The notes: a model not told the origin generated them from the sequence alone. 64,000 nucleotides of DNA from Sphagnum compactum (GCA_965153455.1 OZ234503.1:992001-1056000); one strand, 5' to 3'. Shown: positions 45,701 through 59,809, counted from the first letter of the stretch. Translations and numbers: made by a program.

Positions 45701-48240
45701 AAAAAGTGCAATAAGAACAAATTTTTATTTTAAATGCAAGTCTAAATCATAAATGCAAATAATAATAATAATAATAATAATAATAATTCAAAAAATAAAG
45801 AAACAAAGTAAAAAAAATACACAACAAACATAGTGAACATGATTGAAAATGAAACAAAACACATATACACACAATACCACAAAACATAACCAAAATATGT
45901 ACATAAGCACTTGAAATCATATGGAAGCCTAAAGGTAAACTTAAAAATTAAGAGCCCAAGGAGGTGTTGTACGATGAAAGGGAGTGAGATGTGATTTTTG
46001 TCAAAATGAAAACCTAATGGATGAAAAATAAATCAAGCAACCAAAAACAAAAGGCAATAGTAAAGTGGGTAGTTGATGGATCTTCTTCCTTTTAGTGTTT
46101 ATGAATGTGATTGTTTATTTGTTGTAAGTTAATGGTTTGAAAAAACATGTGGTGTTGCATTTGTGTGAGTTATGTTAAGGCAATGAATGAGCCTAGTTCT
46201 TATTGTGGAGTTCTTGATGGTTTTTGGAGATGGTGGGCTTGGCAAGATGCTTTAGTGGGTGGTTCCAAAGAATGGGCTTGCAATTGAGAAAATAAAAAAT
46301 GGATTGTGGAAGATCTAATAACTTTGTTTTTTATAATTAGAAATTTTTAGTATGTGGGTGTAATAGTTTGGTGATGATTGTTTTTATGTTGTGATTGTTT
46401 GGGAGGAATGTTCACAGTCAAAATTTAACTTTTCTTTGACTTCAACTCCTTTTTACTACGTATTGGAGTTTGAAGGTCAAATAGGTGTAGAACAAGAACA
46501 TTAATAAATATGTAGGTACGCTAGTGGAAATGACAAAAATCACTAAGGCGCCAATGGGTTAGTCTGAACAAGGCATCAATGTTATAATTTGTGGGATTTT
46601 GGGAATATGAGGTGGAAACCCAAATAACATGCATTCAAGAAGAAAGATTCATCTATTAGGAACTCTAGGAAGGTGATGTTGCACCATTTGAAGAAATAAG
46701 GGAATTTGTTAGTGATGTTAATGTCTAATGTAGTTTTGTAAGAATTTCCTAAGTGCATATGTGGAATAATGTTGGATTATGAAAAAAGATATGAATAGTT
46801 GATGCCAAATGAAACTATGATAGCTTGAAGAGAGGTGGTCGAAAGAAATCAGATCCACCAAATCTACAATTCTTACCATGTTTCCTCAATAGTTTAAACC
46901 CATTGATTAGTATTAGGAATTGGCTTGATGTTGTTATTGTTGTAGGGAAGCAAGAATATTGAGGTAATGTATGAGATAATGAGGTAATCATGTACATATT
47001 GAAGTAATGAATATTAAGTACTTAAAGTGTTTGTGGTAAGAATTTTGGGCCAAAAAAATTGTTTAAACATTCTTTATGAATCTTTAAATGTTTTTTTTAT
47101 CAAGAAATGAAGTCTTTGATTTTTTCAAGGATCTAATAGGAATTCTAAAACTTATTCAAATTGAACATGCTATGCATAGAATAGCACTTTAGTAATGTAT
47201 CTATCCATGAAAAAAATCAAACTTTCAATATGAATGTGTTATTAAATGATACCATCATGTTTCAATGAGGGAGTCCATCGGATATAAAAAGAGATGGTCC
47301 TTTTTGGTACCCCAACTATGCTTTGACCTGGCATAAGAACTTGTATTATTGGAATTGTTGAATGATCGAGAAAGATTGTAGGAGTTTATTGTTAATCATA
47401 TGTAGTTTGTTATGAGTTGCACCCAAAAGGTTTATAGAGATGTAAACAACCTCTTTTCTTCTACTACAATACAACCATAATGTTAGAAATTATGATTTGA
47501 AAACTCTATGGTGACATTGCTTGAACTTAGTGGGGGGAACAAAAAATTTGAAACCAAAACATGACATACAAAAAACATGCAAATGCTAAGTTGACATGTA
47601 AAGGAACATGTTGTAAATAAACGCAATGTAACTTTTTAGAAAATACTCATCGCATTACACCTATGGTCATGTGTGTTTTGCATGCTCAATTGTTAAAAAA
47701 ATTTGCAACAATCTTTACATCGAGTGAGCACGGAGAGGAAAACATTATTAAACTTGGGCTTACTTTCGACTACCTTCTTAGGTGGGCCCTTATTTTGGTA
47801 ATGTTGTCACCATTGTGCTTTATTCTACACATAATTTACAATACAAAAAAATTACTAGTTTTTTACATTTGTAAAAAAACATCAAAACAATAAAAACTTG
47901 CCCCAAACTAACAAAGTGTAGAAATAATGTGTTAGAACATTGTTTGTAAATAACTATTACACATTGATTGTTAATTCACTCAAGATAACTAAGGAAAAAA
48001 AATTTCGGACCACCCCAATCCAGCAATTTCACGGCGCCATAGCATTTTTTCTGCACACCTACCTACTAACAAGCCTATTCAACACCCTATGTATATTATT
48101 GTTCGATTATATTATTTTGAGAAATGTTGAAAATTTAATATTAATTAATTTCAACATTTCTGAAATTAATATTAATATTTTTTCTCTGAAAGAAAATAAA
48201 AGATCTGATGAAATATTTGAGAATATATGAGTTTGTGGAA
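42740..48240. other. Gene-poor AT-rich region
   Basis: No gene is supported. All open frames are short, made mainly of K, N, I, F and L, and lack recognisable domains or consistent splice sites. It holds an (AAT)n microsatellite. Confidence 0.6.
45757..45787. repeat. (AAT)n microsatellite
   Basis: About ten uninterrupted copies of the trinucleotide. Confidence 0.95.
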
Positions 48241-48288
48241 ATGGAATTTTCAAAAATAATTAATTATTTGACAAACATGTGTCCAAGT

Positions 48289-48476
48289 GGCCCAAGGTAC
48301 TACAGTAATACACTAATATAGAAAAAGGAAATTTGCAGCAGAATATTCCTTTTTATTTTTGAAAGAACAAAAGGGCTGAGCTGCCCACACACATTATTCT
48401 CGTAGGCCTGGAAAGATGAATTATGGGCCTGGATGAATACTGTTTGTGGATGATTTTCATTCGAGCTAAACCCTAA
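48289..48476 (+). promoter_or_regulatory. Site II elements and telo-box upstream of VDAC
   Basis: GGCCCA at 48289-48294 and TGGGCC at 48424-48429 are site II elements, and TAAACCCTAA at 48467-48476 contains a telo-box, about 175 bases before the ATG. The combination of TGGGCY and telo-box is known from plant promoters of ribosomal and mitochondrial protein genes, which fits the downstream porin gene. Function is inferred from the motifs only. Confidence 0.5.
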
Positions 48477-48649
48477 GGCTCGGTGCGCCTGTGCTTGCTC
48501 CCTGCCGCAGAGTGTGCGTGTGTGCGTGCGCTGCGCTCTCGCGAGGGCGCGATCTTTGCTGATCTTTGCTGCTTCCGCAAGGGCTTTGTTACTTCCGTCT
48601 CGTTGCCGACGTTTCTCTCGCGCGCGGTCATAGCCCACACACCGCTGAC

Positions 48650-51355
48650 ATGGGCAAAGGACCGGTTTTCTACTCCGAGATCGGCAAGAAGGCCAGAGGT
48701 TCGCTTTTTTTTCTTTTGATCAAAGCTTTTGGTCTTCAATGCTTGTTGGGGCTTCCTGTCTGTTGTTCGTTTTCATTGTGTAAGCATTCAACGGGACATG
48801 CCCTTTTTGGTCTCCAGGAAAGAGGTTTTTTTTTTCCCGCTTCCCCTATTACATGTCCCGAAGTATAGAAGGAAACAGGAGAGAAGCCGAGTTTTGTTCT
48901 GTATTTAAAGCGTAAAACTGTGTCCTCATCATAGCCGTGTATGATGTTAATGTGTAAGTTCTTTAGAAGCACTGTTTTGTCGTGCACTGAAGGAGACTCT
49001 GAAAGACTTTTTTTCTGTTGGTTGCGTTTGATGGTCATGTGATGTCACGGTTGCTCGCGAGTGCTACAAGAAGGGAGTGATGAGTGTAAAGGCGTATTGC
49101 GGGTGTCATAGGGTGTTGTACCTTGCGGGGTTTTGAAGCTTGATCTAGAGATTGTTGTCATGATCCAGTCTTGCAGTTCATGTGTTGATGTTTCTGAAAG
49201 AGGGTTTTACCAAGGATCCTTATCAGAGCCAAGGCACCAGATAAGTTGGGTGAGCTGCAGATGCTCTGCAATCTGGGGTTTGCTTAGTTCTGGGTTCACT
49301 CTGAGCTTACTTCTTCTGAGTATTAGAACTTGTTAAAACAAATCCTTGTGTCCACTATTACTGAGTGATTTAAAAAATCATTACTGCTGACACTATTGTA
49401 AGTCACCGTGCTTCCTACTCCTTATTTCATATTCTTTGTTGAATAACAACATATTCAAGATTGGTTTCTCCGCTGCTTGATATGCTGCTATTTGAGGGAG
49501 TGCAGCAGCTCTTCTTGCCATTTTTCAACTCATTCTAAGCTTGAAATATACACAATATATAGTGGAACCTAATGGCAGAAATGATTGTTGTCATCTTTTT
49601 GCAGATCTTCTGACAAAGGACTACACCTATGACCATAAATTTGTTGTTGCCACAACAACCCAATCTGGATTGGTGAGGCAGACAGTCATGCAAAAGAGCA
49701 CAACTTGATTGGGAAGGGCAATAGTATGTAGACTTGCACATTTGCCTCGCATTTTTTTTGTCCTAACAGTTTTTGAGGGTTGACATCAGTATGTACGTGT
49801 GGTGGTGTTCTGTAGGCCTTCACTTCCAATTCAGTGAAGCGTGGTGAGGCCTTCCTGGCCGATGTAACCACATCCTTCAAAAACAAGAACATCACAGCTG
49901 ATGTGAAAGTTGACACAAAGTCAAATGTAAGTATACTTTTCTGTACCGGTTCAGCTGTGGGTTTGTTACACCTATATCTATTACCGCTTTTGAAAGATTG
50001 CAAGTATTAGAATCAACAGTTTGTTCAGTTGAGCTGCTTTGTTGAGCCTGCAAACTACATTTTTCCTGTGCATTGTGAGCTTTTGGAGATTCTTTGAAAC
50101 CTGGATGGCACGTGGATTTCTGTGGCAAGGAGGTTGCAGTGGCTGAGGTTGTGAATATTCTGAGTAATTACTGGGTTCCTTTTGGCAGATAATTACAACC
50201 ATCACAGTTGATGAGTTTGCACCTGGGGCAAAGAGTATCTTTTCCTTCACAATTCCAGACCACAATTCTGGCAAGGTAAGTGTCTCTCATATGCATGATC
50301 TGTAGCTTGAAAACATGGTTATTATCCTCAATTTTGGTCCTTGTATGGCAATCCACTGATTGATATGGAACCTGTTACTCCTTTTTGTATCTTGTTGTAT
50401 GTCAGCAAATAACCAGATCTTTAAAAACAGAAGCATATAAGAGGACTCTAGCAAATCAATCCTGGATTGTAGTTCCTGCTTATGGGGCTCTCGGTTGTTG
50501 AGATTTGTACTTACAATGGGTACTTTACCTGAGACATATTTGTGCAAAAGTCCTTAAGAAGCAGATAGAGGGGTGGATTGGAGTCTGCATTGATCATCTT
50601 TTCTCAATGCAACCTGTGTACATGGTTGTTTTGTGCCCGTTGATTACTGCATTGAGTGTTAATATATGATCTGAAACTGCTTTATTTAATGCAGCTTGAA
50701 TTGCAATATCGTCAAGATTATGCAGCCATCACAGGCAAGGTTGGCCTGACACCATCACCAATTGTAGAGGCTACTGGAGTTGTTGGTAGTGATGGCTTTG
50801 CTGTTGGTGGAGAACTGGCTTTTGACACTGCATCTGGAAACATTACCAAATACAGTGCAGGTCTTAATGTTATAAAGCCAGATTTCAATGCATCTTTAAC
50901 CTTGTAAGTCTTGCCTACCAAGTTTTTGTTGTGACTTCAGCACAAAATGTCTGGTTCTCTCAGATCTTACCAAGGAAGTGCACACATCTGCTAACCTTAG
51001 GGCTTGATGCTTTGGAAATTGATAAGTTGGTGGTGGCTACATTTGTAGGGCTGACAAGGGTGACACACTGAAGGCCTCCTACTTGCACACGGTGAGCCCT
51101 GTGTCAAGGACAACAGTTGCAGCTGAGATTGTGCACAAGATTTCAAAGAATGAGAACACATTCACTGTGGGTGGTTTGTATGAGTTGGATGTTCTGACAA
51201 CAGTGAAGGCACGACTGAACAGTCATGGCAAGGTGGCAGCACTTCTGCAGCATGAGTGGAGGCCAAAATCTCTGGTCACTATTTCTGGTGAGGTGGACAC
51301 AAAGGCATTGGAGAAGTCTGCAAAGATGGGCTTGGCAATATCTCTTAAACCTTGA
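48650..51355 (+). CDS. VDAC: Mitochondrial outer membrane porin (VDAC)
   Basis: Voltage-dependent anion channel, a 19-strand beta-barrel for metabolite passage through the outer mitochondrial membrane. Six exons: 48650-48698, 49605-49672, 49816-49926, 50189-50275, 50695-50903 and 51049-51355. All junctions are GT-AG and in phase, giving 276 residues, the usual plant length. The N-terminal helix [19 protein letters not shown] is typical of plant VDACs. Further conserved blocks are [41 protein letters not shown] and [37 protein letters not shown]. The protein ends [10 protein letters not shown]. The first intron (906 bases) is the longest and separates the N-terminal helix from the barrel. Upstream site II and telo-box motifs agree with a constitutive housekeeping gene. 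Confidence 0.97.
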
Positions 51356-54300
51356 GAAGATGTAAAGCATGTACTGATCTGCTTTAGCTATGCTGTGCTT
51401 GGCTAGTGGATAGAACATGAATAACATGCATTGTCTGAGTCTTGATTTTTTGACCAGGAAGCTGTATAAGTGTCTCTTGCAAATTATTGTTGCATATATT
51501 GAGGTATGAAGACAATGAGGATTTCAAAACGCTGCTCAATTTTCAGATGGGATATGGGACTAGTTTGTATGAATCAGTTGTCCTCACCTTGGACAGGACT
51601 ATGAGCACAAGGTTGACATTTAGCATGCTATAGCTGGTCATGTGAAAGAGGGGTTGGAAATACTTTGTGGGTTGGAAATGACCCAGGTTTTGTAGCTCGC
51701 TGAAGAACAGCCTCTTTGCACATTTCTGAGTTCTTATCTGTGGTGGAATGAGAGAAAGTGGCCACAGTACCAACTGACAGATGCTAGTTACTGATGTTGG
51801 TTGGATACTTTTCCTGGTGGAGCCTTCTCTCAATTTATATCACTAGATCCACAGTCATGGAATTTTGTTAGCATACCTACTTGTGCTCTACGTTTTGGAT
51901 GTGAATTCTTATTACTGTCCTGTTAGTTATTAACCAACCCCTTCGAATTTTTGCCTATTGCTGCCCTTGAGAGAAGATTCTAACCGTATGGATGGGTTAT
52001 GTCATCTTGTGCCCAAGCATTGAAGGTTTTGTGCCCAGCCTCTTGAAGGGCACATCTCGGATAGCTTTTATGATGGGTACTTTCAACTGGGCTGTGATAC
52101 CTGATATGCAAAAGCTGTGCTGTCCTTCCAAGGCCTGTGCTGGGAACAGAGCTTCAATCCTTGAGAAGGCATTTGGCAAGGGTTGTATCTGATCAGATGA
52201 ACTGTTCCTTGTTCCTTGTTTAGTGTTTGTATTGAGACCTCCTCTCTAAACAATTGGGTATTCTAGTTTGAGAAAACTAGATCCAAATTTGAGAAGATCT
52301 GTTGGCTTAGGCCCATAAGCAGTTTGTCAGATAGGTGAAGATCAGGGTTGCATTTCCTTGCATTGTTGTAAAAATTTGTAAATTGTCTGACAACCCTAAA
52401 GCAAACCCTTCTGAATTTTAGCTGGTTTCTTCTCATTCTTCGAGAAGACCATGGACTAGAGAGTAAGGGTTAGGGCAATGAGGGGAGAAATTTGTGGCCT
52501 GAACATTTGGTTCGTCCTATACATGTGATGAGAACCGATAGTTCTCCATGATCAGGATATCCTTGGATGTTGAAACTATAGTTATCAATAACCCTTTGGA
52601 AAACTATGGCTCAATGCCTCCACTTCTTTGTGGTTGATTAGTCGTAACCAATCAGCCAAGTTGATCCAATGACATTGAATTGCCTGGATGGTGAAGATGG
52701 AGATGAGGAGTGCTTCAATTTTTGTCACCATAGTGACAAAGTGGCCATTTGATTTTGGACTGATCAGCACCTCCTGGTTCTACACTTTCAGGAATCTGCA
52801 GGCACGTGGTGACTGAGTCAGCACCAAGTTGAGCACAAAAGATTGTGGGGAAGAGCAGAGATACTTAGAGATCACAGTTGGAGCAGCCCTTAGGGTGACC
52901 GACCCTTCAATTGCACATTTAGGTATATTCTTCTATCCTATGTGGACCACAAGACCCAGTTTCCAGAATGTGCAACAATGATACATATGTGAAAATCTGT
53001 GACCTTCAACTAGTCAATATAATTCAAGTTCAATAATTTCCCATTTACCCTACCCCGTTGCTGTAGGAGATCAATTCCAGTTAGAGATGCCAATTACTAC
53101 CATGATCCTGTGGGTGGTGTTGGGGAGGTAATGTATCTCCTCATCACCATATACTCTGGACCACGGGGAGTGGGTTTGGTGATTCCACAAAAACCTATGT
53201 CAAGTCTTAAGCTCACGTTAAAATGAATCTTTCATGGGCAGAATTTACCTGTCATAACAAGGCCACTAACTACGCTTTACAAGCCCAGGGCAGCTGATTC
53301 AGCCCCCTGTGGCTTGCAAAGCAGTAAGGATCTCTGCCACCCAACAGCCAAACTACCTCTACCTATACAAGGCCAATCCTGTCAGGTGCACCCTCCCTGG
53401 GCTCTTTGTACCAGCAGTGGCCAGGCAGTGCTCTTACTTGGCAGAAGTGGCCTTCGAAGGCCAATTGTCTAATCCATTGCACTTGGGCCCAAGCCCAAGA
53501 GATCTGCGGTTGGGATGTGTGTTTGGTCTGCCAAATGCCCAGCAAATGAAAGCTAGCTCTAAGAATGGATCCATCCATACAAGAAGGTCCAATTACAGAG
53601 ACTTGAGGTTTCCAATTTGTCTATGTTCTGTCCTCTTTCTGTCTCCATTGAAGTGCACCAATTGCAATGCTCAAAGTTGAAGTTCTTGACCACTGGAGCA
53701 ATAGGCTGGTGCACTTTCCAATGTGTCAATGGTCTGTCCTCCTTATCTTAGTCACTGTGTTATGGTCCTGTGCACTGATTATTCAAATTGAAGCTTGGAG
53801 CAAGAAGATGCAAAGAAGCTGTACTGAATAAAAATAGCACATCAGATTGTGATTGTGCACGTGATGAATTCAAACCAAACGAAACTTGCCTCCTCTTCTT
53901 ACTTTCCACATGTTAAACAGATACTAGTGCCCTTTGGCCCCCCAGTGTGAACTGTTTACCCAACTAATTTTTCCTTCCAAAACCGTTTTTTCGTAATTAA
54001 ATTGCATTTCCAATGACCAAAACTACTCAAAAAACTCAATATTGTTTCCACCTTAGGTCTTAAAATTTCCAAGTCGCCTTCATTAAATCCTACTGAGTCA
54101 TATTTTCCAAGAATTTAAATGAATTGTTTGTGAAAAAAAATTTCAGTATTCAATAACTTCTCCACCATAAGATGAAACATTATGAATCCAACTCAGTTCA
54201 CCCCAACGCATCAAGTGCTTACCAGTGGTCCCAAGAGTATGGCAAGAGGCACCATGATTTGGAAGATCTCAATGTGACAAACAAACAAACAAACTACCTT

Positions 54301-56000
54301 TAAAGATTAGATGGTTTATCATCAGATGAATAAACTTGCAATAATATACACAAATTATTGATATAATTCTTGGGCCAAGGCTCAAGAAGTTGGGTCTTCA
54401 TTTTCCGTGGATTCCTTCCTTTTTGCATGAGCTAGCTTTCCACACTGAAATAACATGATGTCAGTGCAACCGCCCACCTTATTTTTGCAATAGTTCCTAG
54501 GAACTTGTGTAGACACTACGTTTTGGTGGAGAGTTACAAACATACTCAGTAACTGCCCTATCAACTCTGTAAGATCCCTGCCAAATAGATTTATTATACA
54601 ACATGATGGAGAATGATTTATAACAATTCACTACTCATGTTGTACAAATATCAATATCAATGACAATCATACTTTTCAGTACGAAGTTCTTAACCAGAAC
54701 ATTGCTAATGCTAAGCTCTCTAGAATAGAGAAGGATTGTACATCCATTTGTTTTCTCCGAATTTTTCACAACATTACAAGTGTTGTATACAAGTTTTTCT
54801 CGCACTATGTACTGCAAAATGCAAAATACATACTCTTTTCCAATGTAATTTTTTCTGGAAAACTTTTCACCCTCATCTTCACACTGGTGACACCTCTATA
54901 GCAAAGAACACACCACCTCAAAGTGATGATTTCTCGTTATGCTACATTTTGCACGCATCAAACTTATCGGTCAAGGTTCTAAAACTCTTTGAGACTTCGT
55001 CCTTACTGCTACAAACCTCCTGATCCTCAAAATGTATGAAAATACATGTGCTTCTAAGTGAATGCTCTCCACAAAGGGTAACTGTTTTGTCCATCAATTC
55101 CCTCTAGAAAGGGGGGCCTATTTTTTTGTCTATTGGGGGCAGACATTTTTGGAACATCTTCCCTCTCTTCCACTCCTCCATACTTTAACAAAGAAAAACC
55201 CCAGCTTTGCTGCTCTGCATTTTTTGAACTGAGTTTCATTTTCACTGCTCTCCATCTAGCACAAGGAAGACATCAATGCAATTATCCACAAAATGTAATT
55301 ACACAAAACAGCTGGCAATACTTGAACTATTGTGTATCATCATACTCAGTGTTGCTCTCCAATTCCAACCATGTCCAGGTAAGCCATTTCCATTTCAAAC
55401 ATTCATTACATTATCCTGAATTTAAGATAGTTCTGTAACCACATAACAAAGTCCAATGAGAAGAGTACCTGGTCAAAGGATGCTGTCAACAAATCTTCCA
55501 ACCAACATGGTTACAGCCTGAACAAGTTTGCCTGGAGATAGTTTCATTCAGGAAGAGTGGTGGGCACATCTTGTGTTTTAGGGTCAACCCACTTTCATCC
55601 CAGTAATACACCCCACCCACTTTCAATGCACCACCTGGTGGAAGAAGAGCACCCGATCAGATCAGGCTCAACAAGTTCTCTCACTCTTGCAATCAATTAC
55701 AATCAATTACAATACTACCTAGACCTAACCCTTTTGTTTACACTGTAATATTTAAAGTTCCCATGGTACTCAAGGATACTCAGGTTGGCACTCAGAATGG
55801 GTCTTTCTCAAGGGGCACTGAACCCACAGATTTCTGTAGAAGTTGCACTTGGCACTCCTCAGGGGTTAAGCATTTTCAGCCTCCCTTCACAGGTGGTTCA
55901 GCTTATAATACAGTAACATACCCTCCTCAAACAAGTTATATGAGGCAAAGTAATTATGAGCACAATGCCAAGGAGGAACTTCACCTCCTGCAAGAAAAAA
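51356..56000. other. Spacer between convergent VDAC and GTE genes
   Basis: No gene is convincingly supported in 4.6 kb. Composition is less AT-rich than the gene-poor regions, and several open frames exceed 60 codons (for example 51992-52192 and 55763-56023, both with an ATG), but none shows a family or splice structure. A perfect 16-base palindrome, TGGCCTTCGAAGGCCA, lies at 53448-53463. The first part includes the VDAC 3' untranslated region. Decayed mobile elements are possible. Confidence 0.45.
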
Positions 56001-56121
56001 AACCAAAGCTGTCTGCCATGTAAAAGCACATCTGAGCCAAGGAAAGGTCATGAGCTAGCCCACCACATTAAGTTGTTCCAGATCATAACCTTTCCAAGCC
56101 TGATGTAGTTGTCTTCAACCT

Positions 56122-58392
56122 TCACACCTTATCACCTGTCACTGCCTTAGCCACAGTACCCCCTCCTTGAGCCTCTTCTGCTTCTGACTCACTACCTGAT
56201 GAACTATCAGAATCAGAATCTGCATACACCAATCAAATATCATCACCATAAGATGTACAGCAATGACTAATGACCAATTCCATATAAAAAATAATACCAG
56301 CACAGCTTCAGCAGACAGAATACCTATTTCAAATCATCAGACAACCAGTTTCACACATACCACTAGAACCTGATCCAGAATCACTGCTGTCACCAGAAGA
56401 ACTCCCCTCTCCATCTGCTCCAATACCATCTTTATCAATCTCCACTGGGGCGAATTGGGCAGGTGCCAGATCATCATCAATGTCCACATCCTCCTCTCCA
56501 GCATCTTCACCTATAGACATCACAAGTCATTCTCAGAACAGTTCACAGACTCTACTCCAACACAGCAAGTACTTCCAGATAGCAAGCTGCATCAGTACAG
56601 AGAAGACCCACTCATTACCTGCGCCAATAACCCTGGCCATCTCAGCAGCTGCAATTGGAGGCTGCAACCACAACAGACCAATAACACAGTTGAAACCAAT
56701 TAGCACAGATTAGTAGGCAACCCTGTAAGGGTAAAGGTGTCATGAGATACAGCAGAGAAAACTTCACCCTGTTGTTTGATCACCACAGCAGGCCTGCAAT
56801 GTAACTTACAACATTATCACAAAGTCAGACACGTACTGAGCAAGGAAAAGCAGGAAAAAAACAGTTAAAGAACGCCCCAGGGCATTTTTCAGCATTGCCT
56901 GGATGAGATTATCAACCTGAGATGTCTGAAGTGTTTTGCCAGAGGTAACTTTTGCTTTCTTCCCCTTACTCTTCATGTAGTTTGAGATAAATCGTTCCAG
57001 CTCCCACAAGGTCTCATTATCAATAGACTCTATATCAACCTCCACTTCATCATTGTCTTCACCAATCTCTGGATGTCGCTTCCTCATGATTTCAATCACC
57101 CGCACAAGCTTCTCCTCTGGTAGACTTTCCATCTGTTTACTTAGCTTCTCTTTCTCTTCAAATGTCATAGGCCTCTTCACCACATCTGTAGGCTTTGGTT
57201 TTGCCTGCAACACCACCCTGCCTACTGGTGTTTGCCTTGACCGAGGCAGATTAGATTGCACCTTCCTGCCTGCATCATCGTCCTGCAATCCCTGTTGTTC
57301 CAAGTTCAGCCTACCATCTTTGTGCACCACCATCCCTGCAGAATCACCCACTTGCTGCTCCACCACTAGCTTTCTTGCAATGTCCTTCCATAGTTTTTCA
57401 AAGGTCGAACCCAACGTGCTTGCCATAACATAGACATCATTCCCTGGTGGGTTGTAAGTCATTGCATTGGAGAATGTGAGCCGAACATCATCTGCCATTC
57501 CAGATGGGCAGGTGTAGTAGCCAGATTCTAGCTTCTTCTTTACAGTCCCAAGGTCCATAGGTTTCTTAATGATAGTGTAGTAGTCAAGAATGCCCCAATC
57601 CTCAGCGTCAACAGGTTTGTTGAACACCCAAGCATGCTTGTGTCCCATGAGCTTCTTCAGCAAGGTGCCACACTGCTTCAGTAAATCAGTTCCACGCTTT
57701 GGCGGCCTACCCACATCCAAACCATGACGACCTGCTTTCTTCCCAGCAGACCCCACCTTAGGTTTCAACTTCTCTAGAGCTGTGGAAGGCATGGAGTTGG
57801 TGGCATCGAGGGTAAGGTACATGTGGTTCACTTTCGGCTTCCGCTGTGCCTTCTCCTCGGCATGGAGAGTTTCTAGCGGCGTACCATGGTCCAGGGACGG
57901 TACTACAGACACTAACTCGCTAGATTGTCTTGCGAGGCGAGCCTCCTTGTATGACATCTGAGGGGTCAAAACAACCCCCTCAGATGGCGAGGCACATCCT
58001 GAGGCAGCAGGAGCGGGACCCTTGAAACCGTTGTTGAGTGAGTGGCCATAACCCACATCCACGTTCCTTCTGTCCTCAAGGGGCTCCTGTTGAAGATAAT
58101 CTAGCCTCGCCTCTATCCTTGTCAGAATCCGCTTTACCTCCACCAGGTCGAGCTTCAACTTCTTGCGGAGGTCTCTCCGCTCGACACTGGAAAGGGAGGA
58201 GATAGTCAGTGTCTGAGTGGAATCGCCCCCAGGCTGTTGCGGCTTGACCCCATCCTGGTTCAAGCTCATGGACTTCCGCTTGAGGTAGGGCGATTCTTCG
58301 GATGGGTAGGCATCGACCTTGTTGAGCTTGGGGCCCTTCTTCATGTGTTCGCTACGATGACGGTCGTGGGTGAAGACGAGCGCTGACGCCAT
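56122..58392 (-). CDS. GTE: Bromodomain-NET transcription factor, GTE group
   Basis: Plant BET-like chromatin reader that binds acetylated histone tails in the nucleus. Exons on the minus strand: 58392-56917, 56661-56619, 56510-56361 and 56219-56122. They join in phase to give 588 residues. A basic, coiled-coil-prone segment lies at about 70-102. The bromodomain spans about 236-341, with WVFNKPVDAEDWGILDYYTI, KKPMDLGTVKKKLESG and the acetyl-lysine-binding asparagine (Asn314) in MTYNPPGNDV. The NET domain spans about 407-475 (RPMTFEEKEKLSKQMESLPE to LWELERFISNYMK). The last three exons encode PPIAAAEMARVIGAG and a very acidic, Ser-rich tail (GEDAGEEDVDIDDD, SDSDSSSGSESE) like that of GTE proteins. 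The exon 1 donor is CAG|GTTGAT; reading on gives a stop at 56806 and a different, probably unspliced end. The ATG follows a likely 5' leader. Confidence 0.93.
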
Positions 58393-59200
58393 GCATGCAG
58401 CTCACAACAGCAGCGGCTGCCGTCCTCCCTCCAGCCTCTGAGCAAAATATAATACACCATCAAAATCCCAACTACTACTACTTCAGGATCCTCTCCACAC
58501 CAACAACGGCCTCCTCGCTGGGGCCGCAAACTGTACAACAAACCTACATCCTTTGTGTCACAAGACCAAATCTGTGCAGATCCAATACCCAGACCCATAA
58601 ACCCACAACAAACGAAACCCCAATGCTGCTGCTGGAAGAGCGGGACAACCTCTTACAATACATGAGACCTTCTACTCCGCAGAGGAATACAGAGGAAGAC
58701 ATGGCAAATCTGAGTACAGGTTCTTTGAGCATAGGGTTCCTTACCAGTCGGGATTTCCGAGAGGTAAGGTCACCAAAAGCATCACCGGCTTTTGCAGATC
58801 CCACCGACACATGAAACGGGCAAGCGAGCACCACCACCACGGAGGTGCTGCGAACACCACAGACACCCCAAATAATGAAAAAAAATAAAAATTGGGAAAA
58901 ATTCAAGCTCGCCTTCGAACTGTCACAACCGACCTAGAAACAAAACCGGCTGTAACCGAAACCCTAGAATAGTTAGGGCTTCAGCTCCTAGGCCGATTTA
59001 TACACCCAATAGGAAACCGAAAGCTTGGAAATGACGGCTGAAATGCAGAGAAGATAAGAGAAGAATCTGATGCAACGAGAAAGCAACGTGGGGGCAGAGA
59101 TCGGGAGAAGGGAGGAGAGAGAGGAAGAAGCTTACAGAAGCGTGTAGTCGCGGAGTTTTTAAAGGCGAGCTTCTCTCCTGGCGCCGCTGCCGCTGATACA
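58393..59200 (-). promoter_or_regulatory. 5' leader and promoter of the GTE gene
   Basis: GC-richer stretch upstream of the minus-strand ATG. On that strand a TTTTGCTCAG acceptor-like site near 58440 suggests a leader intron. A telo-box-like AAACCCTA occurs on the plus strand at about 58959-58968. Open frames on the plus strand across this stretch have no family resemblance and are taken as chance. Confidence 0.4.
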
Positions 59201-59809
59201 TCTCATCCGTCCATTAGCACCAGCTTCATCCACGGTCCTTAGCCTCCCTCCGCTTCGATGTTCTCAGGTTAGGTATTAAGTTCGTCATTAGGTTCGGGAG
59301 GCAGCGTTGACAGAATAGCCTCGACCCGAGGCTGCAGGAGCAGGAAAGGGATCGAAGCGGAGCCAGGAACGGAAAACAGATAGGTATGGTATCAGGTTCG
59401 GGATGATGAGTGGGCCGGAAGTAAAGCATCTTTGGATCTGTTCCCTCTCTCTTGGACGGCGTTGCCAGCCAGCGCGTTTTGAAAATCGGCCTCTAGAAAG
59501 AGCGCTCTTTCGCGACACTAGTGTGGCAAAGTCGCGCACAAACCAAACATGCCTTCTTTCCTTTTCTCTGTTTTCGATGGTGATAATTAAGCCTAACCCT
59601 TTTCTTTTTATTCGCTCTTGAAATTGCTTGAAGACAGAAAAAAGCTTGGACTGCGTGGCTGACCGACTGACTCGCTCTCGGGTCTCCAACTTCGCCAACG
59701 AATATCCGGCTACTCGACGAAGTCGGGAACAGCGTTGTTGGGCGATGTGCAAGGTTCGAAATTCCGTCCGCTGCGTAGTTTAGATTCCACCCAAACCGGG
59801 TTCGACTTC

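Noticed and set aside
51992-52192. 66-codon open frame with ATG in the VDAC downstream region
   Set aside because: An open frame of similar length exists on the opposite strand and neither shows a recognisable domain; chance or a decayed element is more likely.
53309-53680. 123-codon open frame on the plus strand
   Set aside because: It begins with GTG, has no recognisable domain, and no supporting splice or promoter features.
55763-56023. 86-codon open frame with ATG, downstream of the GTE gene
   Set aside because: No family resemblance and located where the GTE 3' untranslated region is expected on the other strand; kept only as unexplained.
59750-59775. GGTTCGAAATTCC resembling the T-loop of a tRNA
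   Set aside because: No matching acceptor, D-arm or anticodon arm could be placed around it.
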